Virus record (IMG/VR): IMGVR_UViG_3300027608_000068
Coordinates: 1-40,736 of that record
Source of the DNA: a virus
DNA: 40,736 nt
Reading direction: 5' to 3' (one strand)
The notes below the pieces were generated by a model. The model made no database searches, was not told where the DNA came from, and was given only the letters and a program-made list of their open reading frames with translations. Of the stretch, positions 17,275 through 24,728 are shown piece by piece (positions within the stretch are counted from its first letter, which is position 1; every line of letters starts with the position of its first letter). The translations under genes were made by a program, and so were the position numbers.

Positions 17275-19071
17275 ATGGCTGAAGCAAAAGACAAAAACGA
17301 AACATTCAAGGACATACTCCTAGAGCTCATGGTCTCGAACGAGGCTCTTGATAAGATTAGTGCGCATATGATGCATATGTCTGTACTGTCCCTTGAGTCC
17401 GCGGCGAGCCTTAAATCTTTGGTTGAACAGGATATTTCAAGTGCGGAAAATGATAAAGAGAGTGGTCCAAATACGGTTCTAGGTGTGTTAAAGCTCATTG
17501 CAGAAGATACGCTCAAATCAGTGGCTGCGTTGAATGCTATAAGCCAGGTAATGAGCGATACGTTTGACTTGAACAAATCTGAGGCTTTAAAGAATGAGGA
17601 AGCCCGCCGCGAGGGTGAAAAGAATAAAAAAGAAGGAAGAAGTGTTGTCGAAGACGATAAACATCTAGAAGGCGGTCTTGGATTTTGGGAAATACTTTTA
17701 GGTATTGGCGCTGCTATTATGGGTTCATTTGCCGGATTTGTCGTTGGCATTAGAAAGGTTTTGGATAAAACATTGTTCGGCATATTAGGCAAAATTAAAA
17801 ACATTTTAATGGAGGCGCTGGGTATTAATAAATTAGCCAGAATACTTGGAATTGCTGGATCCGGCGGGATGTTTGAACCCGTTGTCCAGTCATTAGATTT
17901 CCTGCGTAATTTTTTTACAAAGATTGGAAGAACAATTCGAGCTTCCGTATTTTTATTAATGAGAGGAGATGAAATGATGGCCTTAAAAGAACTCTTTCCT
18001 CGGATTAAACAAATGCAGACATATTTTGGCAAACTTGTTAAATTTGTAAAAGCTGTAGGTGGAATTGCTTTTAAAATCGGAGCAGCACTTGCAAGATTTG
18101 CTGGCCTTCTTCTTAGACCACTGGCAGTAGTGTTTGCTATTATAGATGGACTTGACGTATTTAAAAAGACTGGCGATATTTGGGCAGGGCTTGAGGCTGG
18201 TGTTATCAGCTTTGTAAATTTCTTTACTGGTGATCTGGCTGATTTTATAAAAGATGCCATTTCTTGGGTTGCCGGAGCACTTGGATTTGAAGAGGTGGAA
18301 AAGTTCCTTGATTCATTTAGCTTTAGCGATATTATCGGCGAAACCATTCATAGACTTGCTAAAGCGGCCAAAGATCTGTTCGAGCAATTTTTTGGAAATA
18401 TTTTTGACACGTTTACCGATATTTCAAGGGAATTTAAAGAGGGTGACATTCTCGGAGTTATAACGGAAATTTTCAGAGGAATGCTTAAAACATTTGCTAC
18501 AGCCGTGCTTGATATACCTAAAAATCTTCTTGCGAGTGTGGCGGAAGGCCTTGGGCTCGATTCAATCGCAAAGAGTATGCGTGATTTTAGTTTTTCTAGA
18601 GCGCTGGGTGGTACACATACAGAGACTGGAGGAGAGGTTCAGACGGATACGAAGAGCATCATTGCTGCAGCAGGCGAAACAACTGCAACAAAAGCAGCAG
18701 CAAAAGAACTGAAGAAGAAAACGGACGCAGCATCTGCTGGCCAAGAAAGCAATCCTCTCCTAAATGTTTTTGGATCAGATCCATTTGGCGATTTCGGTAA
18801 AGCGATGCTGGATAGCTACAGAATGACAACAAATCCCGCCGGAGCTGCAATTGGGCCAGCTCTCGTTTCATCGGCCGGAGCTGACATTTCTGCATTCACA
18901 AACAGTACAAAAGAAATGAGAGAGAATGCTGCTTCTGGAGGCTCTGTTGCGATAGCTCCTGTAGTGAATAAAAATACAGTTTCTAACAACAATAGCAGCG
19001 TTACAATTCAGCAATCGAATCATCCGAATAAAACAGAAGAGTCTTTTGGTTATAGGTCGACGGGACACTAA
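17275..19071 (+). CDS. 29: Tail tape-measure / baseplate hub protein (gp29-like)
   Basis: The 598-aa length is close to T4 gp29 (590 aa). It follows the gp26 chaperone pair, as tape-measure genes commonly do. Residues 1-110 are helical and charged. Residues about 130-330 hold several hydrophobic helices (FWEILLGIGAAIMGSFAGFV, VGGIAFKIGAALARFAGLLL, RPLAVVFAIIDGLDVF) typical of tape measures that enter the membrane at ejection. The last 150 residues are Ala/Ser/Thr/Asn-rich. gp29 sets tail length and plugs the tube. Sequence identity to gp29 is not obvious, so the call rests on length, composition and order. Confidence 0.75.
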   Translation: MAEAKDKNETFKDILLELMVSNEALDKISAHMMHMSVLSLESAASLKSLVEQDISSAENDKESGPNTVLGVLKLIAEDTLKSVAALNAISQVMSDTFDLNKSEALKNEEARREGEKNKKEGRSVVEDDKHLEGGLGFWEILLGIGAAIMGSFAGFVVGIRKVLDKTLFGILGKIKNILMEALGINKLARILGIAGSGGMFEPVVQSLDFLRNFFTKIGRTIRASVFLLMRGDEMMALKELFPRIKQMQTYFGKLVKFVKAVGGIAFKIGAALARFAGLLLRPLAVVFAIIDGLDVFKKTGDIWAGLEAGVISFVNFFTGDLADFIKDAISWVAGALGFEEVEKFLDSFSFSDIIGETIHRLAKAAKDLFEQFFGNIFDTFTDISREFKEGDILGVITEIFRGMLKTFATAVLDIPKNLLASVAEGLGLDSIAKSMRDFSFSRALGGTHTETGGEVQTDTKSIIAAAGETTATKAAAKELKKKTDAASAGQESNPLLNVFGSDPFGDFGKAMLDSYRMTTNPAGAAIGPALVSSAGADISAFTNSTKEMRENAASGGSVAIAPVVNKNTVSNNNSSVTIQQSNHPNKTEESFGYRSTGH

Positions 19072-19103
19072 AAAAAGAGGCTCCCTTTCGAGAGCCTCCT
19101 TTT
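19071..19103. terminator. Bidirectional intrinsic terminator
   Basis: A GAGGCTC/GAGCCTC stem (19077-19083 and 19092-19098) is flanked by an A6 run on the left and CTTTT on the right. It can therefore stop rightward transcription from the tape-measure gene and leftward transcription from gp32, which converge here. Confidence 0.88.
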
Positions 19104-19129
19104 GCATTATATAGTGAATGAATCTCGGA

Positions 19130-20062
19130 TTAATCTTCCTTCGCTAGCTTTGCGAAGTAGCTGAGGGTATCTTCCTCTTTACCTGAATCATCATCGCTAC
19201 CCGCCTCAACGGGCTTAAAGGGTGCACGTACCGCCGCGGGAGTCTCGGCATAGCGAGGACCCGAGGCTGTATTATCAAGATCAATTGACTCTGCAGTCGA
19301 ATGAACCTGATTTGCATCACCCAGAACTTCCATCAGTTTACGCTTTAGATCAGCATAGGACTTGTAGTTCTTTGGATCAACAAACTCCTTCAAGGAGTAT
19401 TGTTTTTCATAGACTGCATTTAGCTTCTCGTCATCACCATTCAGAAAAGGTGAAGGAGCCGCAAACTCGGACTTATCATAGTTGCGATAGCCTTCGACAT
19501 TACGAATCTTTAACTTGAAGTCTGCGCCATCCCAGAAATCAAATGGATTCACTGGCTTTTCATCTTGAAACTGAGGTTGCATAAGGTCTAGCATCTTATC
19601 AAAGATTTTCTTGCCGAACTTATAGAGGAATACCTTGCCATCATTGGCAGGATTTGCAGGATCAGAAATCACAAGGATGTTTGCGACATAATGAAGACGG
19701 CGCTTTTGAAGGCGGCACGTTTCTTTATCAGCCTCAATTCCAGAGTTCCAGAGTTTGGTATTCAGTTCACCCACAGGATCGGGTTGACCGATTGATGTGA
19801 GAGAGTTCTCGATATACCAGCGACCCGATGGGCCTTTGAAGCCATGATCCCAGTAACGGACCCATGGAAGTTCCTCACCCTTTGTAATTGGAAGGAAACG
19901 GATCACGGCATAACCATTACCAGCTTTGTCCACGGCGGGAGACCAGAAACGATCGTCCGTATAGGACTTCTTTTCACCTCCACCACCCGATGTTTTTCCA
20001 GCCGCGCTCATGAGAGCAGCGATGGAAGTTGTACGATTCTTTTTTAAGTCAGCGAATGACAT
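19130..20062 (-). CDS. 32: Single-stranded DNA-binding protein gp32
   Basis: At 310 aa this matches T4 gp32 (301 aa). The N-terminal LAST-like LKKNRTTSIAAL, the core DHGFKGPSGRWYIENS, the VANILVISDPANPANDGKVF followed by LYKFGKKIFDKM, and the acidic C-terminal tail (GSDDDSGKEEDTL) are all present. T4 gp32 holds zinc with one His and three Cys. Here only His73 remains, and the T4 CPVC knuckle reads DPVG, so the zinc site is gone. gp32 coats ssDNA and recruits gp59. The long leader has no SD motif and is built of ACAATA-like repeats. The gene ends at the shared bidirectional terminator. Confidence 0.95.
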   Translation of the reverse strand: MSFADLKKNRTTSIAALMSAAGKTSGGGGEKKSYTDDRFWSPAVDKAGNGYAVIRFLPITKGEELPWVRYWDHGFKGPSGRWYIENSLTSIGQPDPVGELNTKLWNSGIEADKETCRLQKRRLHYVANILVISDPANPANDGKVFLYKFGKKIFDKMLDLMQPQFQDEKPVNPFDFWDGADFKLKIRNVEGYRNYDKSEFAAPSPFLNGDDEKLNAVYEKQYSLKEFVDPKNYKSYADLKRKLMEVLGDANQVHSTAESIDLDNTASGPRYAETPAAVRAPFKPVEAGSDDDSGKEEDTLSYFAKLAKED

Positions 20063-20137
20063 TGTATTGTAGTATTGTTGTATTGTTGTAGTATTAACAG
20101 TGTATCTAATCTATACTGAGTGCCTCAGTTTGTAAAC
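20063..20137 (-). promoter_or_regulatory. gp32 promoter and unstructured repeat leader
   Basis: A GTTTAC -35 box (20132-20137, inside the 3' end of gp59) is followed by TATAGATT, a weaker -10. The leader before the ATG is a run of ACAACAATACAACAATAC-type repeats with no G residues and no SD motif. T4 gp32 represses its own translation by coating an unstructured leader, and this repeat tract fits the same role. Confidence 0.5.
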
Positions 20138-20748
20138 CTTAAAAGAGTAATTTCTTTCATCTTTTTTCGGTCTATTCGCAGAAACACACGGTATTTACGA
20201 AGCTTGCGAGAAAGACTCGGCCACAGAATTGTTTCTGTAATGAGTTTATCCGCTCGCTTCATAAAGTCTGTGAGTATGTCCAATATGGTTACAGTCTCAA
20301 GAGTGATTTCACCCTGAGTGAACAATCGCATGACAAGAGGATGAGACTGATCGTCTAGTCCTGCCTGAAATAATTGATCGAATCGTAACTTATGTTTTGA
20401 ACAGTAATCTGAAAGTTTTTGAATGTCCTGATCGTAGACATAGGACAATGAGTCATGAATCTTGAGCCATGCTGCATATACATCCTCACTCTGAGTGTCC
20501 ACAAGTTCACCCACCCAGACCTTTCCGTCCGTGTGATGAACAAAATTGGCAATGTAATAGTTGATCAGTGTTTGTTTTTCTGGATACCTCTTGGCCAGTT
20601 TGGCAAAGAAGTACTTATCCTTACGTGCAAAGAACGACTTCTCTTTGACAGAAGTCTTATAGTTATACCTCACTGCATCATATGATTCGCTATCAAAGTG
20701 TAACTTGATTGCGGTATATATCAGATATGCGTCCCAAGGTTTTAACAT
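20125..20748 (-). CDS. 59: Helicase loader gp59
   Basis: The 207-aa product matches T4 gp59 (217 aa). KPWDAYLIYTAIKLHFDSES, YDAVRYNYKTSV and ARKDKYFFAKLAKRYPEKQT line up with T4 YKLYLMIKQHM, YDVIKYNW and KRRDKYFFQKLSEKY. The C-terminal region keeps the two-helical-domain pattern. gp59 binds forked DNA and gp32 and loads the gp41 helicase, linking recombination to replication. It lies just upstream of gp32, as in T4. Its ATG overlaps the stop of the preceding gene by one base (TAATG), which suggests coupled translation. Confidence 0.92.
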   Translation of the reverse strand: MLKPWDAYLIYTAIKLHFDSESYDAVRYNYKTSVKEKSFFARKDKYFFAKLAKRYPEKQTLINYYIANFVHHTDGKVWVGELVDTQSEDVYAAWLKIHDSLSYVYDQDIQKLSDYCSKHKLRFDQLFQAGLDDQSHPLVMRLFTQGEITLETVTILDILTDFMKRADKLITETILWPSLSRKLRKYRVFLRIDRKKMKEITLLRFTN

Positions 20749-21302
20749 TATGAAATAGAACTTTCAACACTATAATTTTTGCTAGGGCTTTTCCAATTCA
20801 AATTTACCTGTGGTTTAATCCAACTGTCATCCGGCCAAACTGTTTTGTTATTGGGATATGCCACCCATTGACCCGTATTCAGACTAATAATATGATGATT
20901 TTTATGCTGGTCTGGTATTTCCGACCACCCATCTTTTGCCCAGTCAATTGTAAATATGTAATTACCCCTCCGAGTTATTTTATCTCTGCCATAACACTCA
21001 ACGGGTCTGTTTTTCAGAAAATTAAATTCATGAACGGTACAGCATCGACCGAAACCATCCCACCATACAGAGATGTCCAGTGGTAATGGATCACATGGTT
21101 TACTGCAGATCATATGTACTGGTACTCGTGCCCATTGTGCTCCATTCTCAAGCATTACCTGAAACACTGGTACTCGATGCGGTTCAGCTCTGAATCCAAA
21201 AACAAAACCATGAGTAAATTCTCCATGTCCTTCTTGTTCATCAAAGAAGAATTGATTTCTTATAAAGCACGGGGTATATGGCGTGTCTAATAAAAAAGTC
21301 AT
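20748..21302 (-). CDS. Conserved marine T4-like phage protein, function unknown
   Basis: I chose the ATG at 21302, giving 184 aa, because the upstream in-frame ATG at 21395 lies inside gp33. The protein starts MTFLLDTPYTPCFIRNQFFF and has GEFTHGFVFGFRAEPHRVPV, FQVMLENGAQWARVPVHM, then DISVWWDGFGRC and YIFTIDWAKDGW. The same architecture recurs between gp33 and gp59 in many T4-like marine phages. No catalytic motif is recognised. Its place between a late-transcription coactivator and a helicase loader suggests a link to replication-coupled late transcription, but that is inference. Confidence 0.8.
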   Translation of the reverse strand: MTFLLDTPYTPCFIRNQFFFDEQEGHGEFTHGFVFGFRAEPHRVPVFQVMLENGAQWARVPVHMICSKPCDPLPLDISVWWDGFGRCCTVHEFNFLKNRPVECYGRDKITRRGNYIFTIDWAKDGWSEIPDQHKNHHIISLNTGQWVAYPNNKTVWPDDSWIKPQVNLNWKSPSKNYSVESSIS

Positions 21303-21306
21303 GGTA

Positions 21307-21537
21307 TTAAATAAAGCTCGCGAGGGAATTGCTCTTGGGAAGAAGATTTGCAGCCATTGCTTCCACCTCGATCTTCGATTTAATCGTGGGGCCAATTAAC
21401 TTGCCAATGTCCAATGGATCAATGAGACGTTCGTTACAGATATGCAGGACCGCCTCCATATAGGTCATCTTCTCGGTGTGAACCAGGTTCTCCACGAGTT
21501 GTGTTACAAGGGCTTTTGTCAGGATATCGTCGAGCAT
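21307..21537 (-). CDS. 33: Late-transcription coactivator gp33
   Basis: This 76-aa protein has the short gp33 pattern: VTQLVENLVHTEKMTYMEAV, LHICNERLIDPLDIGKLIGP and TIKSKIEVEAMAANLLPKSN. T4 gp33 (112 aa) binds the beta-flap of host RNA polymerase and joins it to the gp45 clamp and the gp55 sigma factor. The TATAAATA boxes elsewhere in this window are the promoters this machinery would serve. It lies 4 nt before the next gene. gp55 and gp45 are not in the window. Confidence 0.85.
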   Translation of the reverse strand: MLDDILTKALVTQLVENLVHTEKMTYMEAVLHICNERLIDPLDIGKLIGPTIKSKIEVEAMAANLLPKSNSLASFI

Positions 21538-21548
21538 AAGAGTATATA

Positions 21549-21905
21549 TTAACGGTGGAGTTCCACTCGTTGAATGCGATAGCTAACGACCGTTTCCGGG
21601 ATATTCATATCCTTTGCCATCTGAGCTCTCTCGGGAGATGAATCCGTTTGATGGTAGTACATGATACCATAGACGAAATGGCTACTCTTATACTTATTAT
21701 AATTCAAAAGTTTATTTAATTGAGCCTCAAAGGTCATATCGGAATAGAACTTTGGTGTTGGATTCGTCTTGCTCTTGACTTCAAGAGGATAGAGCTCATT
21801 TAGTTTTTCAAGGACGGATTTATAACTGCCAACAAGGACAGTTGCAGTTTTTGCAATGGCCATGACATCATAAAATTCGGGTTTTGTTGTTGTAGGTGTT
21901 TCCAT
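21549..21905 (-). CDS. Hypothetical protein with possible helix-turn-helix C terminus
   Basis: I do not recognise this 118-aa protein. It has an acidic/helical N-terminal half and a C-terminal PERAQMAKDMNIPETVVSYR segment whose spacing resembles a helix-turn-helix (AQMAKDMNIPETVVS as helix-turn-recognition helix). It is 11 bp from gp33 and its ATG overlaps the stop of the previous gene. In T4 the neighbour of gene 33 is dsbA, a small DNA-binding protein acting at late promoters. Context makes a similar role possible, but no sequence match to DsbA is apparent. Confidence 0.65.
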   Translation of the reverse strand: METPTTTKPEFYDVMAIAKTATVLVGSYKSVLEKLNELYPLEVKSKTNPTPKFYSDMTFEAQLNKLLNYNKYKSSHFVYGIMYYHQTDSSPERAQMAKDMNIPETVVSYRIQRVELHR

Positions 21906-22210
21906 TAGATTGAAGGCTCCATCATTGATCGATCAGTTTCCTGCCATTCTTTTTCTCCCATCCAGACTTGCAATTCGTCTTCGGGTTCATCCCGGGCAAC
22001 AAAGTCATCGTTCTCGATATAATCCAGAATGCAATTCTCGGGTGGAACATAACCACATGCTTTCACAAAGAGATCTATCTGCTCAAGTAACTCGGGGAGA
22101 CTCATCTCTCCATCCAATGTAATTTCGACCTTTCGTTCCGGCCCTTCGAGGCGATTTCCAGCGATCTCGATGTATTCGTTTTCGCATATTAGTTTGATTG
22201 TAGTATTCAT
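21905..22210 (-). CDS. Hypothetical acidic protein
   Basis: The 101-aa product is acidic (many Glu and Asp, for example ENDDFVARDEPEDELQVWMG) and contains a mixed beta/alpha start (TTIKLICENEYIEIAGNRLE). No known motif is seen. It is tightly packed, 4 nt after the 392-aa gene and overlapping the next start by one base, so it is very likely expressed. Strong net negative charge is common among small phage proteins that bind host DNA-binding enzymes, but nothing here shows that function. Confidence 0.65.
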   Translation of the reverse strand: MNTTIKLICENEYIEIAGNRLEGPERKVEITLDGEMSLPELLEQIDLFVKACGYVPPENCILDYIENDDFVARDEPEDELQVWMGEKEWQETDRSMMEPSI

Positions 22211-22214
22211 ATAT

Positions 22215-23393
22215 TTAGATCACTCGTAACAAGATTGTATCTGAATTGATACGACCATTGGGTTTGCTTTCCTTGGTTGTAAGTTTGCTCCAGGCTTTTT
22301 CAAATTGATTGGCTGTGCTATTTAGCGCAATCTGAAGGAACTCTTCCGGCTTGCGTAGCCGAATGCATCGACATGTTGCCTCATCCAAATTCTGGAGTGT
22401 GGTACCCTTTATTGCAAGGCCAGCAGCAACGGCAGCCTTATAATCAAAGAGCATTCGAGTTTTGGTATTAAAGGCTAGCAGTCTTTGTGCACCAACGATG
22501 CGCACTGGATTGATCGATGTAATCTTAAACTCCTCACTATGCTTCATATATTGAATTTTAGCAATCTGCTTTGCCGTTGAGGTGGGTTTCTTCTCTCGAG
22601 GAGCCCGTGCAGCCTTGGCGCTATTCTTGAACTTACCGAGATCATTGATCATGGAAGCCAGTGCTTCGACTCGGGCAGTTAATTGCTTCTTTGTGAGATA
22701 GGAATAATTTTCAACAAAATATGGATCTGCACCAAGAAGAGCAGCGCTCATCTCGGTATGAATCTTGGCAAGATACGACTCAACCTGAGAGCATGATGCG
22801 GCAGGAAGACCGTGACCCTTCATCGCAGTAAAGACTGGAATGATTCGCACAACATCACCCGACTTACACCATTCGTCCATGAGTAGATCCAGATCCATGA
22901 TCATTGTTGAGAGGCACTTCTTCTGAAGTCGTACCATGGGTGAGATTGCAACGGTTGTATTTGCTGTGGGCAAATCATCGGTGGGATTTACACGAATTGA
23001 ATTTGCAATGGCAACGGCAATTTGCTCTCTCACAAAGACTTCATCCGAACGAATCGGACCATGCAGTGGATTCAGCGAATCAACATAGCCCTGAAGGTTC
23101 GGATGCAATGGAGGCATGCCACGATTCATACAAGTGCAGAGAGTGCCCGTGGTTGTGCCGGGGCTATAATCTGGAGCACTCTTGATTGCCCGAATATCTT
23201 CCTTGCTGTAACCATGACTCTGCATCCATTCAATGACTGCAGGTTTTGTATCTTTTGCATTACAGTAATAATTATAAAAGGTAAAGGATCGAGTATATTC
23301 TTTCCAATACTTTTCGGGTGACCAGTTCTGCCAATCGTCCCATATAGGTTCTTCACCCGTATACCGAGCATCAACTGCTTTGATTTTAGACAT
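22215..23393 (-). CDS. Conserved hypothetical phage protein, 392 aa
   Basis: I do not recognise a named domain. The N-terminal 130 residues contain DDWQNWSPEKYWKEYTRSFT, FYNYYCNAKDTKPAVIEWMQ and a CTC motif in TLCTCMNRGMPPLHP. The central part is helical with a basic linker (KAARAPREKKPTSTAK, about residues 265-280). The C-terminal part has RIVGAQRLLAFNTKTRMLFD, YKAAVAAGLAIKGTTLQNLD and a CRCIRLRKPEEF segment. Similar proteins with this FNTKTR...GLxIKGTT pattern occur in other T4-like marine phages as I recall. It lies in the early/middle replication block. Confidence 0.75.
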   Translation of the reverse strand: MSKIKAVDARYTGEEPIWDDWQNWSPEKYWKEYTRSFTFYNYYCNAKDTKPAVIEWMQSHGYSKEDIRAIKSAPDYSPGTTTGTLCTCMNRGMPPLHPNLQGYVDSLNPLHGPIRSDEVFVREQIAVAIANSIRVNPTDDLPTANTTVAISPMVRLQKKCLSTMIMDLDLLMDEWCKSGDVVRIIPVFTAMKGHGLPAASCSQVESYLAKIHTEMSAALLGADPYFVENYSYLTKKQLTARVEALASMINDLGKFKNSAKAARAPREKKPTSTAKQIAKIQYMKHSEEFKITSINPVRIVGAQRLLAFNTKTRMLFDYKAAVAAGLAIKGTTLQNLDEATCRCIRLRKPEEFLQIALNSTANQFEKAWSKLTTKESKPNGRINSDTILLRVI

Positions 23394-23402
23394 GGTAATA
23401 AA

Positions 23403-23657
23403 TTACTTTACTTCAAGAATGGAATCCATACGAAAGCTACGCCATCCATTATTTACAACGTCATACACTCGAAGAGTGTCGGTATTCTCTTTGGCTGTGG
23501 AGGTACCTTTTGGATGATCGCTCAATGGAATCTTTGTGCCATCCAGAGTGCATTGCATCTCTCGGACTGTTCCATCAATCTTTGTAAACTTAACGAACAC
23601 TGGAGCATCGGAATACTTCAGCCGTTCTTTTAGATCTTCTCGGGATAGTGTGGTCAT
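23403..23657 (-). CDS. Small SH3-barrel-like protein (DUF2693/WYL_2 type)
   Basis: The 84-aa protein has the layout of the phage DUF2693 family: EDLKERLKYSDAPVFVKFTK, IDGTVREMQCTLDGTKIP, then DTLRVYDVVNNGWRSFRMDS and ILEVK. The family folds as a small beta barrel, and members probably bind nucleic acid or proteins, but the function is not established. It is driven by a clear early promoter whose -10 ends about 10 nt before the ATG. No SD motif is visible. It is the first gene of a leftward early unit. Confidence 0.75.
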   Translation of the reverse strand: MTTLSREDLKERLKYSDAPVFVKFTKIDGTVREMQCTLDGTKIPLSDHPKGTSTAKENTDTLRVYDVVNNGWRSFRMDSILEVK

Positions 23658-23667
23658 TATGTAGTGT

Positions 23668-23696
23668 ATTATAATCAGTTTCAGTCAAATGTAAAC
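23668..23696 (-). promoter_or_regulatory. Early promoter GTTTAC-17-TATAAT
   Basis: The -35 GTTTAC is at 23691-23696 and the -10 TATAAT at 23668-23673, with 17 nt between. GTTTAC is the -35 of T4 early promoters. The predicted start is about 4 nt before the ATG at 23657. Confidence 0.85.
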
Positions 23697-23708
23697 AACA
23701 AAAGCACG

Positions 23709-23735
23709 GCTCAAATGAGCTCACACATTTGAAGC
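23709..23735. terminator. Hairpin, possible weak terminator
   Basis: GCTCAAATG pairs with CATTTGAAGC with one bulged base and an 8-nt loop. A TCTTTTAT tract follows on the plus strand and CGTGCTTTT on the minus strand. It lies between the transglycosylase gene and the next early promoter, so a leftward terminator is the likely use. The region 23736-23835 shows no gene. Confidence 0.4.
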
Positions 23736-23835
23736 TCTTTTATGTTAAGATAGACCAACTAAGGTCTTAAATGGATCGAATGGATCTGCTTCTGAATGGG
23801 CTCGTTTGAGGCGTGCTTTCAAAGTTATTTATTCT

Positions 23836-24273
23836 TTAAAGGTTTTTGGCAACCTTGTTCCAATAGCGTTCAAGGTTACGTTGCGTAGTATCGTTTAAAG
23901 GGTGATCGACGCGCTGCCAGCGGGATGCCCCACCATTCCAGATGAAGGATAACTCTTTGAGAGTGGCAGGTCTGCCTGTTTTGGCTTGAATCTGACGCGC
24001 GTAGGACTCCAGGACGATCTTAGCTACATCGCGGGATTTGCTCGCGTTAAACATGTCCTGGTGGACGTAATTCGTATGCCCCAGGCGATTCGCCTCTCGT
24101 ACCATGATAGAATGAATCTGGAGAATTCCAAAGGCTTTGCCCTGATCACCCACTGCATTGGCGCGACCGTTGCTCTCGACTTTCACGAGGGCATTGATAA
24201 GGCTTTCCACATTCTGAGCTTTTGCCGAGGTGGCAAGAAGCGCGAGGATGATTAAGATTTTGTTGACTTTCAT
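23836..24273 (-). CDS. Secreted lytic transglycosylase (SLT/lysozyme-like)
   Basis: The 145-aa protein begins with a Sec signal peptide (MKVNKILIILALLATSAKAQ, cleavage after AKA). The mature part has the SLT core: catalytic Glu33 in VKVESNGRANAVGDQGKAFG, then GILQIHSIMVREANRLG, and SFIWNGGASRW near the end. Such enzymes cut the MurNAc-GlcNAc bond in peptidoglycan and leave anhydro-MurNAc. An exported form would reach the wall without a holin. It has a GTTTAC early promoter with the -10 only 6 nt before the ATG, so its mRNA should be leaderless. Early expression is odd for an endolysin, and a role in wall opening or superinfection control is possible. Confidence 0.82.
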   Translation of the reverse strand: MKVNKILIILALLATSAKAQNVESLINALVKVESNGRANAVGDQGKAFGILQIHSIMVREANRLGHTNYVHQDMFNASKSRDVAKIVLESYARQIQAKTGRPATLKELSFIWNGGASRWQRVDHPLNDTTQRNLERYWNKVAKNL

Positions 24274-24275
24274 AG

Positions 24276-24366
24276 TACAATCCTACACAAACTCCCAGAA
24301 AAGTAAACAACTAAAAAAGTTCTAAGTGATTGATAGCCAACACTTTTCTAAGTGATTGGCCACCAA
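24276..24366 (-). promoter_or_regulatory. Early-promoter module, copy A, with two upstream direct repeats
   Basis: The -10 TAGGAT (24280-24285) and -35 GTTTAC (24303-24308) are 17 nt apart, and the -10 lies 6 nt from the ATG at 24273. Bases 24276-24309 are identical to 34819-34852 (34 nt). Upstream of the -35, CTAAGTGATTG(A/G) occurs twice (about 24321 and 24345, plus strand). Confidence 0.85.
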
Positions 24367-24642
24367 CTACATTGACCAATAGGTCTCTGTACTAGGATCG
24401 CAGCTCATAGGTGTGTCAACGGGGATCTTCACGATGGCACCTGTCATCATATTTTTGACTTCTTTATAGTCGGTATGAGTGACGTTCCGGGCCAGCATTT
24501 TGCGTTGGCGCGAGGTGAAGTCTTTGTAACTGATAATCTGCGTACTGCCTTTCGCTTCGCCCTTTGCGACGATAATCGTGATGGCAATACCGTTATTCTT
24601 GATGATTGGAGAATAAACTCCTTTGTGGGTGATGGCTTTCAT
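24367..24642 (-). CDS. Hypothetical small early protein
   Basis: I start this at the ATG at 24642 (91 aa, MKAITHKGVYSPIIKNNGIA). The in-frame GTG at 24669 lies inside the promoter spacer and would not be transcribed from it. The protein is basic and rich in beta-type residues (IAITIIVAKGEAKGSTQIIS), with KDFTSRQRKMLARNV in the middle. No family is recognised. The -10 box of its promoter ends 9 nt before the ATG, so the leader would be about 3 nt. Confidence 0.65.
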   Translation of the reverse strand: MKAITHKGVYSPIIKNNGIAITIIVAKGEAKGSTQIISYKDFTSRQRKMLARNVTHTDYKEVKNMMTGAIVKIPVDTPMSCDPSTETYWSM

Positions 24643-24651
24643 TATGTGATA

Positions 24652-24713
24652 ATCATACTGTAACTCCACGAAAAGTAAAACAATAAGAATGTCCTAAGTG
24701 ATTGATAGCCAAT
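24652..24713 (-). promoter_or_regulatory. Early-promoter module, copy B
   Basis: The -10 TATGAT is at 24652-24657 and the -35 TTTTAC at 24675-24680, 17 nt apart. The upstream CTAAGTGATTGATAGCCAA element (plus strand) matches copy A. The module separates the CHASE2-cyclase gene end from the small early gene. Confidence 0.75.
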
Positions 24714-24728
24714 ATGGTCTGAAAATAG

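Noticed and set aside
17253-18347. A 364-codon minus-strand ORF opposite the tape measure
   Set aside because: It is Ser/Pro/Leu-rich shadow sequence. The plus frame has the expected length, position and TM pattern.
24643-24669. GTG start at 24669 for the small early gene
   Set aside because: This codon lies between the -35 and -10 of its own promoter, so it would not be transcribed from it. The ATG at 24642 is used instead.
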